From Candidatus Aphodocola excrementigallinarum (GTDB lineage: Bacteria; Bacillota_I; Bacilli_A; RF39; UBA660), in assembly GCA_018714855.1 (NCBI GenBank), contig DVMT01000027.1:1-49415 (forward strand): 49,415 nt of DNA, in the 5' to 3' direction. Shown piece by piece: positions 8,425 to 16,217 of the stretch; the stretch's first letter is position 1; each line of letters starts with the position of its first letter. The notes beneath the pieces are model-generated. The model saw nothing but the letters and a program-made list of their open reading frames with translations. It was not told where the DNA came from and did not search any database. A program made the translations under genes and the position numbers.

Positions 8425-10551
8425 TTAATTAAGTACTACTTCCATATCATTTGAAATTAAAGTCCCTGCTGGTATGCTTTGGGTTTGTACATAACCAGTT
8501 GCGTTACAAGTATAATTTATATTTAGTTTATTAAGTACAACTGATGCATCTTTAACTGAATAATTTGTTAAATCAGGCATTGTTATTACGCTATCATTAG
8601 TAAATACAAACACTTTGTCTTTAGTACTTATTTTTGTTCCTTTATTAGGATACTGATCAACTATCTTTGTACCATTTCCAAACACAACGTAAGTTGCTAA
8701 TAAATTATTTAAGGTTTGTTTTACTTCTTCTGTTTGCTTGTTTTTAAAATTAGCCATTTTATATTCAGTTACTTCTTTATTTAACTCTGGAGTCTCATCA
8801 AAAACTTCTAGATATTTTGCGGTATCTTTAACAATTGTTTTAACAGCTTCTGATAAAACGGTAGAATAATTATAACCTCTTTGCATTGCAACATATATAA
8901 TTACTTGTGGATCATCTTTTGGATACATTCCCGCGAATGAATATACGTAATCAGTAGACCCGGTATAATATTTGCCAGTTTTCGGGTTTGCAATTTGAGC
9001 GGTTCCGGTTTTACCTATCAAATCATATCCATCCATTCGGTATTTATAACCTGTCGTATCAGCTTGATTACCGTTTACAACTTGATACATAAGTTCTTTT
9101 ATTGTCTGGATTGTACTTTTAGACGCTACCCTTTGTCCTTCTTTTACTTCTGATTTATAAGTTACTTCTCCAGTGTCAGAATTAACGGTTTTTTCAACTA
9201 TGTAAGGATTAAGCAAAACACCGTTGTTAGCGATTGCTGTTAAAGCCTTTATTTGTTGTATTGGTGTTGTTGTAATGCCTTGTCCAAAAGCAGCGTTAAC
9301 TACTTCTACGTCATACCTAAAATCAACTTTGCCAACATATTCATTAGGCAAATCAATTCCTGTTAAAGATCCAAAACCTAGTTTTTTATAATAATCCATT
9401 AGAACCTGTCTTGATAAATAGTTTTTAACTAAGTTAGCTACGCACGTATTAGATGATAATGTATATCCTCTTTGATAAGTTATTTCTCCCCAACCAGTAT
9501 CATTCCAGTCACTTACGGTATCTTCACCAATCGTGTATGGTCCAGTTAAACAAGTAGCTGTTGCCGGATTAAAATCCGGATTATTTTCTAAGGTTGCCAT
9601 AAAACTATAAGTTTTCATAACAGAGCCAGGCTCATAAGTATAAGAAACAAGAGGGTTTAGGTAATTTTCTATTTCTTTGGTATTAGGATCAAAGGTAGGA
9701 GAAGTTGCACTTCCTAAGATTTTACCCGTTTTAGCATCCGCTACAACGGCAATCATCCAATCTGACTTGGAGGCGTTTACCGCGTTTGAAACGACCGTTT
9801 CTAAAGACATCTGAACGTTTGAATCAATTGTTAAATAAACGTCATTACCATCTACTTTTTCTTTCCTTATTTCGTTTGAATTTGGAAATTTATAACCATT
9901 TAAATCTTTTTGATACTCAACAAAACCATTAGTACCTGTTAAAGCCTCGTTATACTCCTTTTCAATTCCCATCTCACCTGTCATGTTACCTTCATCATCA
10001 GTTTTGGTATAACCTATAACATAAGATAAAAACGAGTTATTAGGATAATACCTTCTGTGTGTTGTTATAAAATCAATACCATATAATCCTAGGTTTTCTA
10101 TTGCTTCTTTTTGAAGTTCGGTAAGACCTCTTCCTGCCGATCCAAACTCTACTTGATAAGCATCTTTATTTAATATATTTAAAATATCTTCTTTTGACAT
10201 ATCAATTACCGTTGATAATTTTTCAGCGGTAAGTTCTTTATCTACCACGTGCTGAGGAGTTTCATATCCTTCACTTCTGGATGGGTCTAAATACGCGATT
10301 AAGGTATACGAATTAATCGTTTGCGCAAGAACTTCTTCGTTTGCATCATAAATGGTTCCTCTAAGTGAATAAAGTGTTTCCCTTTTAGTGTTTCTTTCGT
10401 TTGCAAAACTTTGCAGGTCTATTCCATCTACTTTACCAGTTAAGCAAAGATATCCTAATCTTAATATAAATACAAATAAAAAAAGAAAAATTATCAAAGT
10501 AAAAACTTTAGCTACATGCATTTTGTTTTTATTTAATAACTCTCTTTTCAT
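8425..10551 (-). CDS. ftsI: Class B penicillin-binding protein with PASTA domain (FtsI/SpoVD type)
   Basis: 708 residues. One membrane anchor (about 17-36), a PBP dimerisation domain (about 55-230), a transpeptidase domain (about 250-580) and C-terminal PASTA sequence, with one clear PASTA unit (ITMPDLTNYSVKDA...) and a more diverged one before it. All active-site motifs are intact: the nucleophile in SVMK near residue 310, SSN in TLSSNTCVA and KTGTAQ near residue 513. It should cross-link septal peptidoglycan outside the membrane. Its place as fourth gene after mraZ, rsmH and ftsL supports the division PBP role. SpoVD, the spore paralogue, has the same architecture and sits at the same place in Bacillus; CotJ genes elsewhere in this window keep that reading open. 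Confidence 0.9.
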   Translation of the reverse strand: MKRELLNKNKMHVAKVFTLIIFLFLFVFILRLGYLCLTGKVDGIDLQSFANERNTKRETLYSLRGTIYDANEEVLAQTINSYTLIAYLDPSRSEGYETPQHVVDKELTAEKLSTVIDMSKEDILNILNKDAYQVEFGSAGRGLTELQKEAIENLGLYGIDFITTHRRYYPNNSFLSYVIGYTKTDDEGNMTGEMGIEKEYNEALTGTNGFVEYQKDLNGYKFPNSNEIRKEKVDGNDVYLTIDSNVQMSLETVVSNAVNASKSDWMIAVVADAKTGKILGSATSPTFDPNTKEIENYLNPLVSYTYEPGSVMKTYSFMATLENNPDFNPATATCLTGPYTIGEDTVSDWNDTGWGEITYQRGYTLSSNTCVANLVKNYLSRQVLMDYYKKLGFGSLTGIDLPNEYVGKVDFRYDVEVVNAAFGQGITTTPIQQIKALTAIANNGVLLNPYIVEKTVNSDTGEVTYKSEVKEGQRVASKSTIQTIKELMYQVVNGNQADTTGYKYRMDGYDLIGKTGTAQIANPKTGKYYTGSTDYVYSFAGMYPKDDPQVIIYVAMQRGYNYSTVLSEAVKTIVKDTAKYLEVFDETPELNKEVTEYKMANFKNKQTEEVKQTLNNLLATYVVFGNGTKIVDQYPNKGTKISTKDKVFVFTNDSVITMPDLTNYSVKDASVVLNKLNINYTCNATGYVQTQSIPAGTLISNDMEVVLN

Positions 10552-10564
10552 ACGTCTATCACCC

Positions 10565-10855
10565 TTATTTTTGTATTACTATAATATTGTTATTATTATA
10601 CTCCAATCCGCTTTGTGCTGCAACTAGTTGCATGTTTTCTAGCGAAATAAGTTCATTTACCTTCATTGTTAAACTTTCGTTTATGTTTTCTTGTTTTGTT
10701 ACTTTACCTTTTAGTTTTTCTACTTCTATATTAACAGATGATAATTGTGCTTTAAAAAAGAAGACACTTATGAATACACAAAAAATAGTTGTAAATGTAA
10801 GGGTTATCATCATTTTTTCAAATTTTGTTTTCCTTCTTCTTTTACTAGCCATCAT
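10565..10855 (-). CDS. ftsL: FtsL-like septum protein
   Basis: 96 residues: a basic cytoplasmic start (MMASKRRRKTKFEK), one membrane segment (about 15-34) and a coiled-coil stretch with heptad-like hydrophobics (VNIEVEKLKGKVTKQENI). This is the FtsL layout, and sequence conservation in the family is too low to rely on more than size, topology and position. It lies between rsmH and the PBP gene with gaps of 14 and 13 bases. FtsL pairs with DivIC and the division PBP to activate septal synthesis. Two adjacent ATG codons are possible starts. Confidence 0.75.
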   Translation of the reverse strand: MMASKRRRKTKFEKMMITLTFTTIFCVFISVFFFKAQLSSVNIEVEKLKGKVTKQENINESLTMKVNELISLENMQLVAAQSGLEYNNNNIIVIQK

Positions 10856-10869
10856 TATCCCTCTTTCTT

Positions 10870-11787
10870 TTATCTTTGTTTTATCGCAACTCTTAACGTC
10901 GCACTTCTTGACCTTCTGTTTTTTTCTATTTCTTCTTTAGAAGGTTTTATTTTCTTTAATACTCTTAACTCTGGTAATAAATTATCAGGCACATCTGGAA
11001 GGCCTTTTAGTAACGGATCTTCTTTTGACCTTTCTTTAAATACCGTTTTACATATTTTATCTTCTAATGAATGAAAGGTAATTACCGCAATAACACCACC
11101 GATGTTTAACATGTCAATTGCATCGTTTAGTGCGCCAGGCAATATACCAAGTTCATTATTAACTTCTATTCTAATTGCTTGAAACGTTCTTCTTGCTGGA
11201 TTAGTAAGTCTTTTGTATTTAGCTGGAACACAACTTGAAATAACGTTTGTGAGTTCAAGCGTTGTTTTAATAGGCTTTTTTTGCCTTTCTTCCACTATTT
11301 TTCTTGCGATCTTTCTATAATACTTTTCTTCTCCATAACATTTAATTATTCTTGCTAACTCATCAATAGAATAATTATTTACAACGTCATAAGCACTTTT
11401 TTTAGCACTTTTGTCCATTCGCATGTCGAGCGGTGCATCAGCGTGAAAACTAAACCCCCGGGAAACATCGTCTAACTGTGGTGAAGAAACTCCTAAATCA
11501 AACAAAACGCCATCTATTTTAGTTACGCCTCTTTTTGATAACTCTTCTTTTATATTAGAAAAGTTACTAGGAATTATTTCATAGTTAGTACTTATTTTAC
11601 TTAAAACGTTTTCACTATAGCTTCTTGCATCATTATCCTGATCAAAAGCATATAATTTCCCTTTTTTTAGTCTTTTTAAGATTGCACTTGAATGACCTGC
11701 ATATCCTAAAGTACAGTCTACGTATACGCCATCTTCCTTAATGTTTAAAGCATCTATTGAAGGCTTTAACAAAACACTTACATGCAT
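10870..11787 (-). CDS. rsmH: 16S rRNA (cytosine(1402)-N4)-methyltransferase RsmH (MraW)
   Basis: 305 residues, the usual family size. The start MHVSVLLKPSIDAL matches the family HxPVLL opening; YVDCTLGYAGHSSAIL is the SAM-binding loop; FDLGVSSPQLDDVSRGFSF and DAPLDMRMD are signature segments, and the end has the NRRSRSATLRVA tail. It methylates the exocyclic N4 of C1402 in the 16S decoding centre using S-adenosylmethionine. Only three bases separate it from mraZ, so it is translated from the same message. Confidence 0.96.
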   Translation of the reverse strand: MHVSVLLKPSIDALNIKEDGVYVDCTLGYAGHSSAILKRLKKGKLYAFDQDNDARSYSENVLSKISTNYEIIPSNFSNIKEELSKRGVTKIDGVLFDLGVSSPQLDDVSRGFSFHADAPLDMRMDKSAKKSAYDVVNNYSIDELARIIKCYGEEKYYRKIARKIVEERQKKPIKTTLELTNVISSCVPAKYKRLTNPARRTFQAIRIEVNNELGILPGALNDAIDMLNIGGVIAVITFHSLEDKICKTVFKERSKEDPLLKGLPDVPDNLLPELRVLKKIKPSKEEIEKNRRSRSATLRVAIKQR

Positions 11788-11790
11788 ATT

Positions 11791-12225
11791 TTAAACCTCC
11801 ATACCATCAAACAAATCTTCTGCTAAATCAGATATATTTTCTTCATTTGCTTTAAAATAATCATTAAACGAATCAGCTGACCATACCTCTAGCCTGTCAT
11901 TTACACCAATTACCACACACTCTTTTTTTAAGCTTGCGTAGGATAAAAGTGGTGCGGGAATAGCAATTCTGCCTTGCTTATCAAAACTAACTTCTTGAGC
12001 TCCAGATAAGAAAAATCTAAGAAAAGTTCTTGCGTCTTTTTTAGTAAACGGAAGTTTATTTAACTTATCTACGATTTTTTGCCACTGGTCTTTTGAATAA
12101 ATAAACAAGCAGCCTTCTAGCCCACGGGTTATAACAAAAGTATCACCTAATTCATATCTAAACTTAGATGGCAAAACAAGTCTTGCCTTTTCATCTATGT
12201 TGTGATGATATTCTCCCATGAACAT
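11791..12225 (-). CDS. mraZ: Transcriptional regulator MraZ
   Basis: 144 residues from the ATG at 12225. The track start at 12240 is a TTG without a ribosome site; the ATG follows GGGGG at a proper distance. The protein has two AbrB-like SpoVT/MraZ half-domains, MFMGEYHHNIDEKARLVLPS and the second with VSFDKQGRIAIPAPL, each with the conserved D/E-K-x-R-x-x-x-P core. MraZ binds direct repeats in its own promoter and represses the division cluster. Here five GTGG-type boxes at ten-base spacing lie directly upstream, the nearest overlapping the Shine-Dalgarno. Confidence 0.96.
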   Translation of the reverse strand: MFMGEYHHNIDEKARLVLPSKFRYELGDTFVITRGLEGCLFIYSKDQWQKIVDKLNKLPFTKKDARTFLRFFLSGAQEVSFDKQGRIAIPAPLLSYASLKKECVVIGVNDRLEVWSADSFNDYFKANEENISDLAEDLFDGMEV

Positions 12226-12232
12226 ATTTATC

Positions 12233-12279
12233 CCCCACAATCTACCACTTTATTACACTGGCTACCACAATGATACCAC
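12233..12279 (-). promoter_or_regulatory. MraZ operator: five direct repeats at 10-bp period
   Basis: Read on the minus strand: GTGGTA, GTGGTA, GTGTAA, GTGGTA, GTGGGG. Their GTG elements lie at 12277-12279, 12266-12268, 12256-12258, 12246-12248 and 12236-12238, i.e. spacings of 11, 10, 10 and 10 bases. This fits the known mode of MraZ, which binds repeated GTG/TGGG boxes on one helix face. A possible promoter (TGGACA, 18 bases, TATCAT) overlaps the distal boxes, so binding would block polymerase. Confidence 0.75.
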
Positions 12280-12328
12280 ATTTTAGCTAGTAATGTCCAT
12301 ATAAATAAAATAAAAAATATTACATTTT

Positions 12329-12350
12329 TTCTACTTTACGTAAAGTAGAA
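12329..12350. promoter_or_regulatory. Perfect 22-bp palindrome between mraZ and yidD
   Basis: TTCTACTTTAC followed directly by its reverse complement GTAAAGTAGAA, with no loop. Such an uninterrupted dyad suits a dimeric repressor rather than an RNA hairpin. It lies about 50 bases upstream of the yidD promoter and could control yidD plus the metal-binding-like lipoprotein gene. The cognate regulator is not in the window. Confidence 0.45.
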
Positions 12351-12373
12351 GATTAACTTTTTAGATCATTACA

Positions 12374-12410
12374 CTATCATTTTTTTAAAAATAATGATAG
12401 AATAGTTACA
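12374..12410 (+). promoter_or_regulatory. Extended -10 promoter and inverted repeat immediately before yidD
   Basis: An inverted repeat CTATCAT/ATGATAG (12374-12400) runs into TGATAGAAT, an extended -10 box whose hexamer is 12398-12403. The predicted start point falls on or next to the A of the yidD ATG, and no Shine-Dalgarno is present, so yidD may be translated from a leaderless message. Confidence 0.45.
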
Positions 12411-12637
12411 TGGTAAAAAAAATATTGATTGGATTAATAAAAATTTATCAAAAGATACCAGGTGCATGGCACAGTTACTGCAGGCACATACCAACGTGTT
12501 CTAATTACATGATAGAAGCAGTACAAACGCATGGAACGATAAAAGGCGTTTATTTAGGCATTAAAAGGATCCTTAAATGTAATCCCTGGGGAACTTTTGG
12601 ATACGATCCAGTACCAAAAAAGGAGAATAAAAGATGA
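12410..12637 (+). CDS. yidD: Membrane protein insertion efficiency factor YidD
   Basis: 75 residues, typical size. Conserved family features are present: a short amphipathic N-terminus (LIGLIKIYQKIPG), the paired cysteines in CRHIPTCSNYM, GTIKGVYLGIKRILKCNPWG and the terminal GYDPVP. YidD is a small membrane-associated protein that helps YidC insert membrane proteins; it usually neighbours rnpA and yidC, which are not here. Its stop overlaps the start of the next gene (ATGA), so the two are probably co-translated. No Shine-Dalgarno precedes the ATG, and the promoter geometry suggests a leaderless transcript. Confidence 0.95.
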   Translation: MVKKILIGLIKIYQKIPGAWHSYCRHIPTCSNYMIEAVQTHGTIKGVYLGIKRILKCNPWGTFGYDPVPKKENKR

Positions 12638-13512
12638 AAAATAAATTATTACTTATAATAGCAGCTATTTTTATTATGGTAACCTTAAGTGGTTGTTCAA
12701 ATAATAAAGACGAAAATAAAGAAATGACAGCTTATACTAGTGTATATCCGGTTGAATATATTTTAGATAATTTATATGGTGATGAAATTGAAATTTATAG
12801 CATCTATCCAGATGGAACTAATTATAAAAATTATGAATTAACAAATAAGCAAATACAAGATTATAGTAATGCAGAATTATTTGTATACAACGGTACGATT
12901 CAAAAAGAAAAAGATTATGCCGTTGAATTATTAAATGAAAATAAGAATTTAAAAATAATTGATGCATCTCAAGGTATGAATTATACAAATGATGTATCTG
13001 AAAACTGGCTTAATCCATCGAATTATTTAATGATGGCATCTAATATTAAAAATGGTCTTGAAGAATACATAAACGAACGAATTGAAATTGATAAAATTAA
13101 TGAAAATTATGAAAATTTAAAATTTGAACTTACCGAACTTGACGCCGAGTTAAGTGAAGCTGCCTCATCAAGTGATAACCCTACTATAATAGTAAGTGAT
13201 GACACTTTTAAGTATCTTGAAAAATACGGCTTTACCGTTATTTCTTTGGAAGAAAATAATAATTTAACTGAAAAAGTTCTTACGGAAGCTAGAAGATTAA
13301 TTTCTAATGGTACTTGTGATTATATATTTTTAAAAGATGATGAAGAAGAAAACGAAACAATTAAAAAACTTAAAAATTCATACAGTAACATACAAACGGT
13401 TAGTTTAAATACCATATCAACTTTAAGTGCAACACAAAGAAAAGATAAAATAGATTATATGTCTATTATGCAAGATAACATAAACTCAATAAAACTAGAA
13501 GTAAATGATTAA
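12634..13512 (+). CDS. TroA/ZnuA-like substrate-binding lipoprotein with lost metal ligands
   Basis: 292 residues with a lipoprotein signal peptide ending in the lipobox LSGC (cleavage before Cys at about 21). The rest follows the cluster A-I (TroA/ZnuA) fold: TSVYPVEYILDNLYGDEIEI, YELTNKQI, ELFVYNGT, WLNPSNYLMMASNI, FKYLEKYGFTVISL and LTEARRLI. In metal-binding members the ligands are His in GxxHDYE, His before WLxP, His in SHxAFxYL and an acidic residue near the end. Here these read NYKNYE, ENWLNP, SDDTFKYL and a Lys, so all usual ligands seem replaced. No ABC permease or ATPase is adjacent. It may have a non-metal ligand or a structural role. Confidence 0.8.
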   Translation: MKNKLLLIIAAIFIMVTLSGCSNNKDENKEMTAYTSVYPVEYILDNLYGDEIEIYSIYPDGTNYKNYELTNKQIQDYSNAELFVYNGTIQKEKDYAVELLNENKNLKIIDASQGMNYTNDVSENWLNPSNYLMMASNIKNGLEEYINERIEIDKINENYENLKFELTELDAELSEAASSSDNPTIIVSDDTFKYLEKYGFTVISLEENNNLTEKVLTEARRLISNGTCDYIFLKDDEEENETIKKLKNSYSNIQTVSLNTISTLSATQRKDKIDYMSIMQDNINSIKLEVND

Positions 13513-13513
13513 A

Positions 13514-13538
13514 GGATGCATAAGTGCATCCTTTTTTT
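13514..13538 (+). terminator. Terminator after the yidD operon
   Basis: GGATGCA, loop TAAG, TGCATCC, then a T run. A strong classic terminator placed between convergent genes; the T run overlaps the stop region of the RhuM-Fic gene on the other strand. Confidence 0.85.
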
Positions 13539-14478
13539 ATGTTAAAAAATTAGTTATCAAATTTATTAAAATATTCTTTTCATTGGGCTCAGATTCCGCG
13601 ATTAAAATAGTCAAAGCAGCTAATGTGTTGTTATCAATTATTTTTTTATTATTTTTATATAAAATGTCGTAAAACTGAAGAAAATATATAAATAATGTTG
13701 CTGCTATTCTTTTATTACCATCTATAAAAACATGATCTTTAACTATTAAATAAAGAAAATTAGCGGCTTTTTCTTCTAAACTATAATAAACTTCTTTACC
13801 ATCATAAGTCTGATATAACGTGTTTATTATACTTTTTAAGCCTTGACTTCTTTCCAAGGCAAATACATCACTTTCCTCATTAAATCTTAATGTATTTATT
13901 AAGTTTTTACAATCTTCATAAGTTATTACTTTATCACTTATGCTTTCTTTTTTTAATTTCACGTTCTTGTGATCATAATCATCTAATAAATTAAGTGCCT
14001 TAGAATAATCACCAATAACTTTTAATATGTGTTTTGCATCATCACTTTCTAATCTTTCATCTGCCCTATTAGCAATTTCAATTAGCTTAATGGTTTTTTC
14101 TAAATATTCTAATCTTTTATTATTAATTGCATAACCTTTTAATAAATAATCTTTAAGTACTTTGTTAGCCCAGCGTCTAAATGCTATACCACGTTTTGAT
14201 TTAACGCGATAACCAACACTTATTATCATATCAAGATTATAGTAATCTATGTTACGTGATACATCACGATTACCCTCTTTTTGAACTGTTGCAAATTTTG
14301 CAACAGCTGAATAATCCAACTCTTCTTTAAAAGCATTTTTTATATGGCGTGATATTACAGATTTATCTCTATTAAATAATTTTGCCATTTGATCAAGTGA
14401 TAACCAAACAGTATCATCTTTTAAATTCACTTCTAACTTTACATCTTCATCTTCAAATAAAATTATTTCGTTTTTCAA
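13537..14478 (-). CDS. RhuM family protein with C-terminal Fic/Doc domain
   Basis: 313 residues. The N-terminal part (about 1-120) is a RhuM-type virulence/antirepressor domain (VWLSLDQMAKLFNRDKSVIS, then FRRWANKVLKDYLLKGYAIN). The C-terminal part (about 210-313) is Fic/Doc-like with HVFIDGNKRIAATLF, close to the consensus HxFxDGNxR that in Fic enzymes binds nucleotide phosphates and catalyses AMP or phosphate transfer to target proteins. The catalytic His, Asp, Gly, Asn and Arg are all present. This fusion is common in mobile and host-interaction regions, and the target is unknown. Translation starts at TTG after AAAGGAG. The leader and first seven residues match those of the upstream ORF6N gene. 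Confidence 0.88.
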   Translation of the reverse strand: MKNEIILFEDEDVKLEVNLKDDTVWLSLDQMAKLFNRDKSVISRHIKNAFKEELDYSAVAKFATVQKEGNRDVSRNIDYYNLDMIISVGYRVKSKRGIAFRRWANKVLKDYLLKGYAINNKRLEYLEKTIKLIEIANRADERLESDDAKHILKVIGDYSKALNLLDDYDHKNVKLKKESISDKVITYEDCKNLINTLRFNEESDVFALERSQGLKSIINTLYQTYDGKEVYYSLEEKAANFLYLIVKDHVFIDGNKRIAATLFIYFLQFYDILYKNNKKIIDNNTLAALTILIAESEPNEKNILINLITNFLT

Positions 14479-14516
14479 ATTTATTCTCCTTTCCTATCTT
14501 TATTTTTAAATATAAA

Positions 14517-15431
14517 TTATATAATCTTACTTATCTTATTCATTAATAAACCACAAACCTCATTATCTTGCATTAAAGTTATAGAAAAAGTTTTATAACC
14601 TATTCTATTTATGCTAGCACCACAATGATAGATTTTCTTATTATCTAATATGAAATATCTATCATGAAAAGTATTATCATAATAAACTTTTAAATTATGA
14701 TACTGATTATTATACCTTTCTATATCTTGCTTAGTTAAAAAGTTATTTGGTTTAGTTATAATTATTACATCTACTGTTAATTTTTTAATAATATCTAATA
14801 TCGTGTTATCTGCATAAGCATCAACTATTATTATCGTTTTAGTAGCCATTTTAAATATTTCTAATATTTTGTTATAAGCATCAAATATTTGTCCGTTAAA
14901 ATATATTTCGTTAACTTTTCTTTTTTCTTCTATCTTTTTAAATGAATCTTCTAAAGTTTTAATTTTAACATGATCTTCTAAAACTAAGTCATTTATATAT
15001 TTTTGTTCAATTAAATTACTTGAAATATATTTTCTTAATTCTACGAAAGCATCCATTATTCTTATACTAACTTCTTCTGCTACTTTTGTTCTAAGAACTG
15101 TTGCAAGCATTGCGACGCCCTGCTCAGTAAATGCATAAGGTAAAAATTTAGAATATTTACCTTGCTTTAATTCTAAGGTTTCAGATTGAAACCTTAGAAT
15201 TTGATAATACTCTTCTTTTGTTAATCTAAACATAAACCTTTCAGGAAACCTGTTTATATGTCTTTTAACTGCTAAATTAATTGTCTTTGTTCCATTAGCA
15301 CATTCATAAAGTCTTGCTAAATCACTATCTAACATGACTTGTTTTCCTCTTACTTCGTATATTAAATTTTCAACTACTTCCTCATTTTTATTTACATCTT
15401 TGCATTTTGATAAAATTATTTCGTTTTTCAA
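14517..15431 (-). CDS. ORF6N domain protein with PLD-like C-terminal region
   Basis: 304 residues. Residues 20-110 are a phage-type ORF6N DNA-binding domain (VMLDSDLARLYECANGTKTI, PERFMFRLTKEE, YAFTEQGVAMLATVL), typical of phage antirepressors and their chromosomal relatives. A helical linker (about 130-175) leads to a C-terminal region with FHDRYFILDNKKIYHCGASI, which resembles the phospholipase-D-like tail often found on chromosomal ORF6N proteins. It probably regulates transcription or acts in an antiphage or toxin context. The start codon is TTG. The 39-base gap to the RhuM-Fic gene and the shared leader suggest a common history. Confidence 0.85.
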   Translation of the reverse strand: MKNEIILSKCKDVNKNEEVVENLIYEVRGKQVMLDSDLARLYECANGTKTINLAVKRHINRFPERFMFRLTKEEYYQILRFQSETLELKQGKYSKFLPYAFTEQGVAMLATVLRTKVAEEVSIRIMDAFVELRKYISSNLIEQKYINDLVLEDHVKIKTLEDSFKKIEEKRKVNEIYFNGQIFDAYNKILEIFKMATKTIIIVDAYADNTILDIIKKLTVDVIIITKPNNFLTKQDIERYNNQYHNLKVYYDNTFHDRYFILDNKKIYHCGASINRIGYKTFSITLMQDNEVCGLLMNKISKII

Positions 15432-15452
15432 GTTTGCTATCCTTTCCTATTT

Positions 15453-15530
15453 TTATTTTTTAATGCAAATTAAGGCGTGATGTTTTGTTACCTTAAGTAA
15501 ATTAACCTCCTTTTTTAAACATTTCGTCAT
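15453..15530 (-). other. Possible 25-codon leader ORF before the ORF6N gene
   Basis: An ATG frame in the ORF6N leader (starts MTKCLKKEV, ends ICIKK). It has no well-placed Shine-Dalgarno and contains an AGGAGG inside the frame. The leader also holds the inverted repeats TTAAGG/CCTTAA (15470-15496) and CTTCG/CGAAG (15562-15577). It could be a translated leader or chance; I see no homologue. Confidence 0.2.
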
Positions 15531-15600
15531 TACTTAAATTAAACTACCTTACCTTTTTCTCTTCGTACAAGCGAAGTTTGACCGATATATAACAGTTAAT

Positions 15601-15629
15601 ATTATATCAAACATTTGTTCTTTATCCAA
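15601..15629 (-). promoter_or_regulatory. Promoter for the ORF6N gene
   Basis: Minus strand TTGGAT (15624-15629), 17 bases, TATAAT (15601-15606). It predicts a leader of about 160 bases before the TTG at 15431, unusually long for this genome. Confidence 0.6.
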
Positions 15630-15675
15630 CGAAAAAACGGCAATTATGATTTTTATATGAGTTTTACATTAGCTT

Positions 15676-15703
15676 TATATAAAAAAACACTAGCTTTTGC
15701 TAG
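15676..15703 (-). terminator. Terminator of trmL
   Basis: Minus strand CTAGC AAAA GCTAG then TTTTTTT. The stem overlaps the TAG stop codon of trmL. Confidence 0.75.
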
Positions 15704-16217
15704 CATCTTTTCCAGTAATTATATAATCTTCTCCTTTAAAAGGTTCCTTTGTTAATAAGTCATTATAATTTTGCTGTCTTAATACCTCATATACCATAAT
15801 CGCCGCACAATTAGATAAATTAAGTGCCCTTACTTTATTAGTCATTGGTATTCTAAGACAGTGATCTAAATCATCTTTTAATATTTCAAGTGGAATACCA
15901 GTTGATTCCTTTCCAAACACTAAATAAATATTTTCATTTTTATTACTATAATCAAACGACGTATGAGATTTCTTTCCATACCTAGTTAAATAATAAAACT
16001 TTCCTTTATTCTTACTTTTAAAATCTTCCCAATTTTCATACAAAGTATAATCACATTCGTTAATATAATTAGCACCACTTCTTTTTATATAACTTTCATC
16101 TAATGAAAATCCAAGTGGTTTAATTAAATGTAGCTTAGTATTAGTAGCAGCACAAGTACGCATTATATTACCAGTATTGCCTGGTATTTCTGGTTCATAT
16201 AAAACTACGTTAATCAC
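15690..16217 (-). CDS. trmL: tRNA (cytidine(34)-2'-O)-methyltransferase TrmL
   Basis: 175 residues, a SPOUT-class enzyme. Conserved segments: VLYEPEIPGNTGNIMRTCAA at the start, HLIKPLGF, the SAM-knot segment LVFGKESTGIP and IPMTNKVRALNLSNCAAI. It methylates the 2'-OH of the wobble nucleotide in leucine tRNAs as a dimer. The start is GTG (ATAGGTGATTAAC, where GGTGAT also serves as ribosome site) and overlaps the end of the preceding gene by eight bases, so the two are translationally coupled. Confidence 0.95.
   Translation of the reverse strand: MINVVLYEPEIPGNTGNIMRTCAATNTKLHLIKPLGFSLDESYIKRSGANYINECDYTLYENWEDFKSKNKGKFYYLTRYGKKSHTSFDYSNKNENIYLVFGKESTGIPLEILKDDLDHCLRIPMTNKVRALNLSNCAAIMVYEVLRQQNYNDLLTKEPFKGEDYIITGKDASKS

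Noticed and set aside
10587-11074. Overlapping plus-strand ORFs of 117 and 109 codons
   Set aside because: They lie fully antisense to ftsL and rsmH; Phe/Ser-rich translation is typical of shadows of AT-rich genes.
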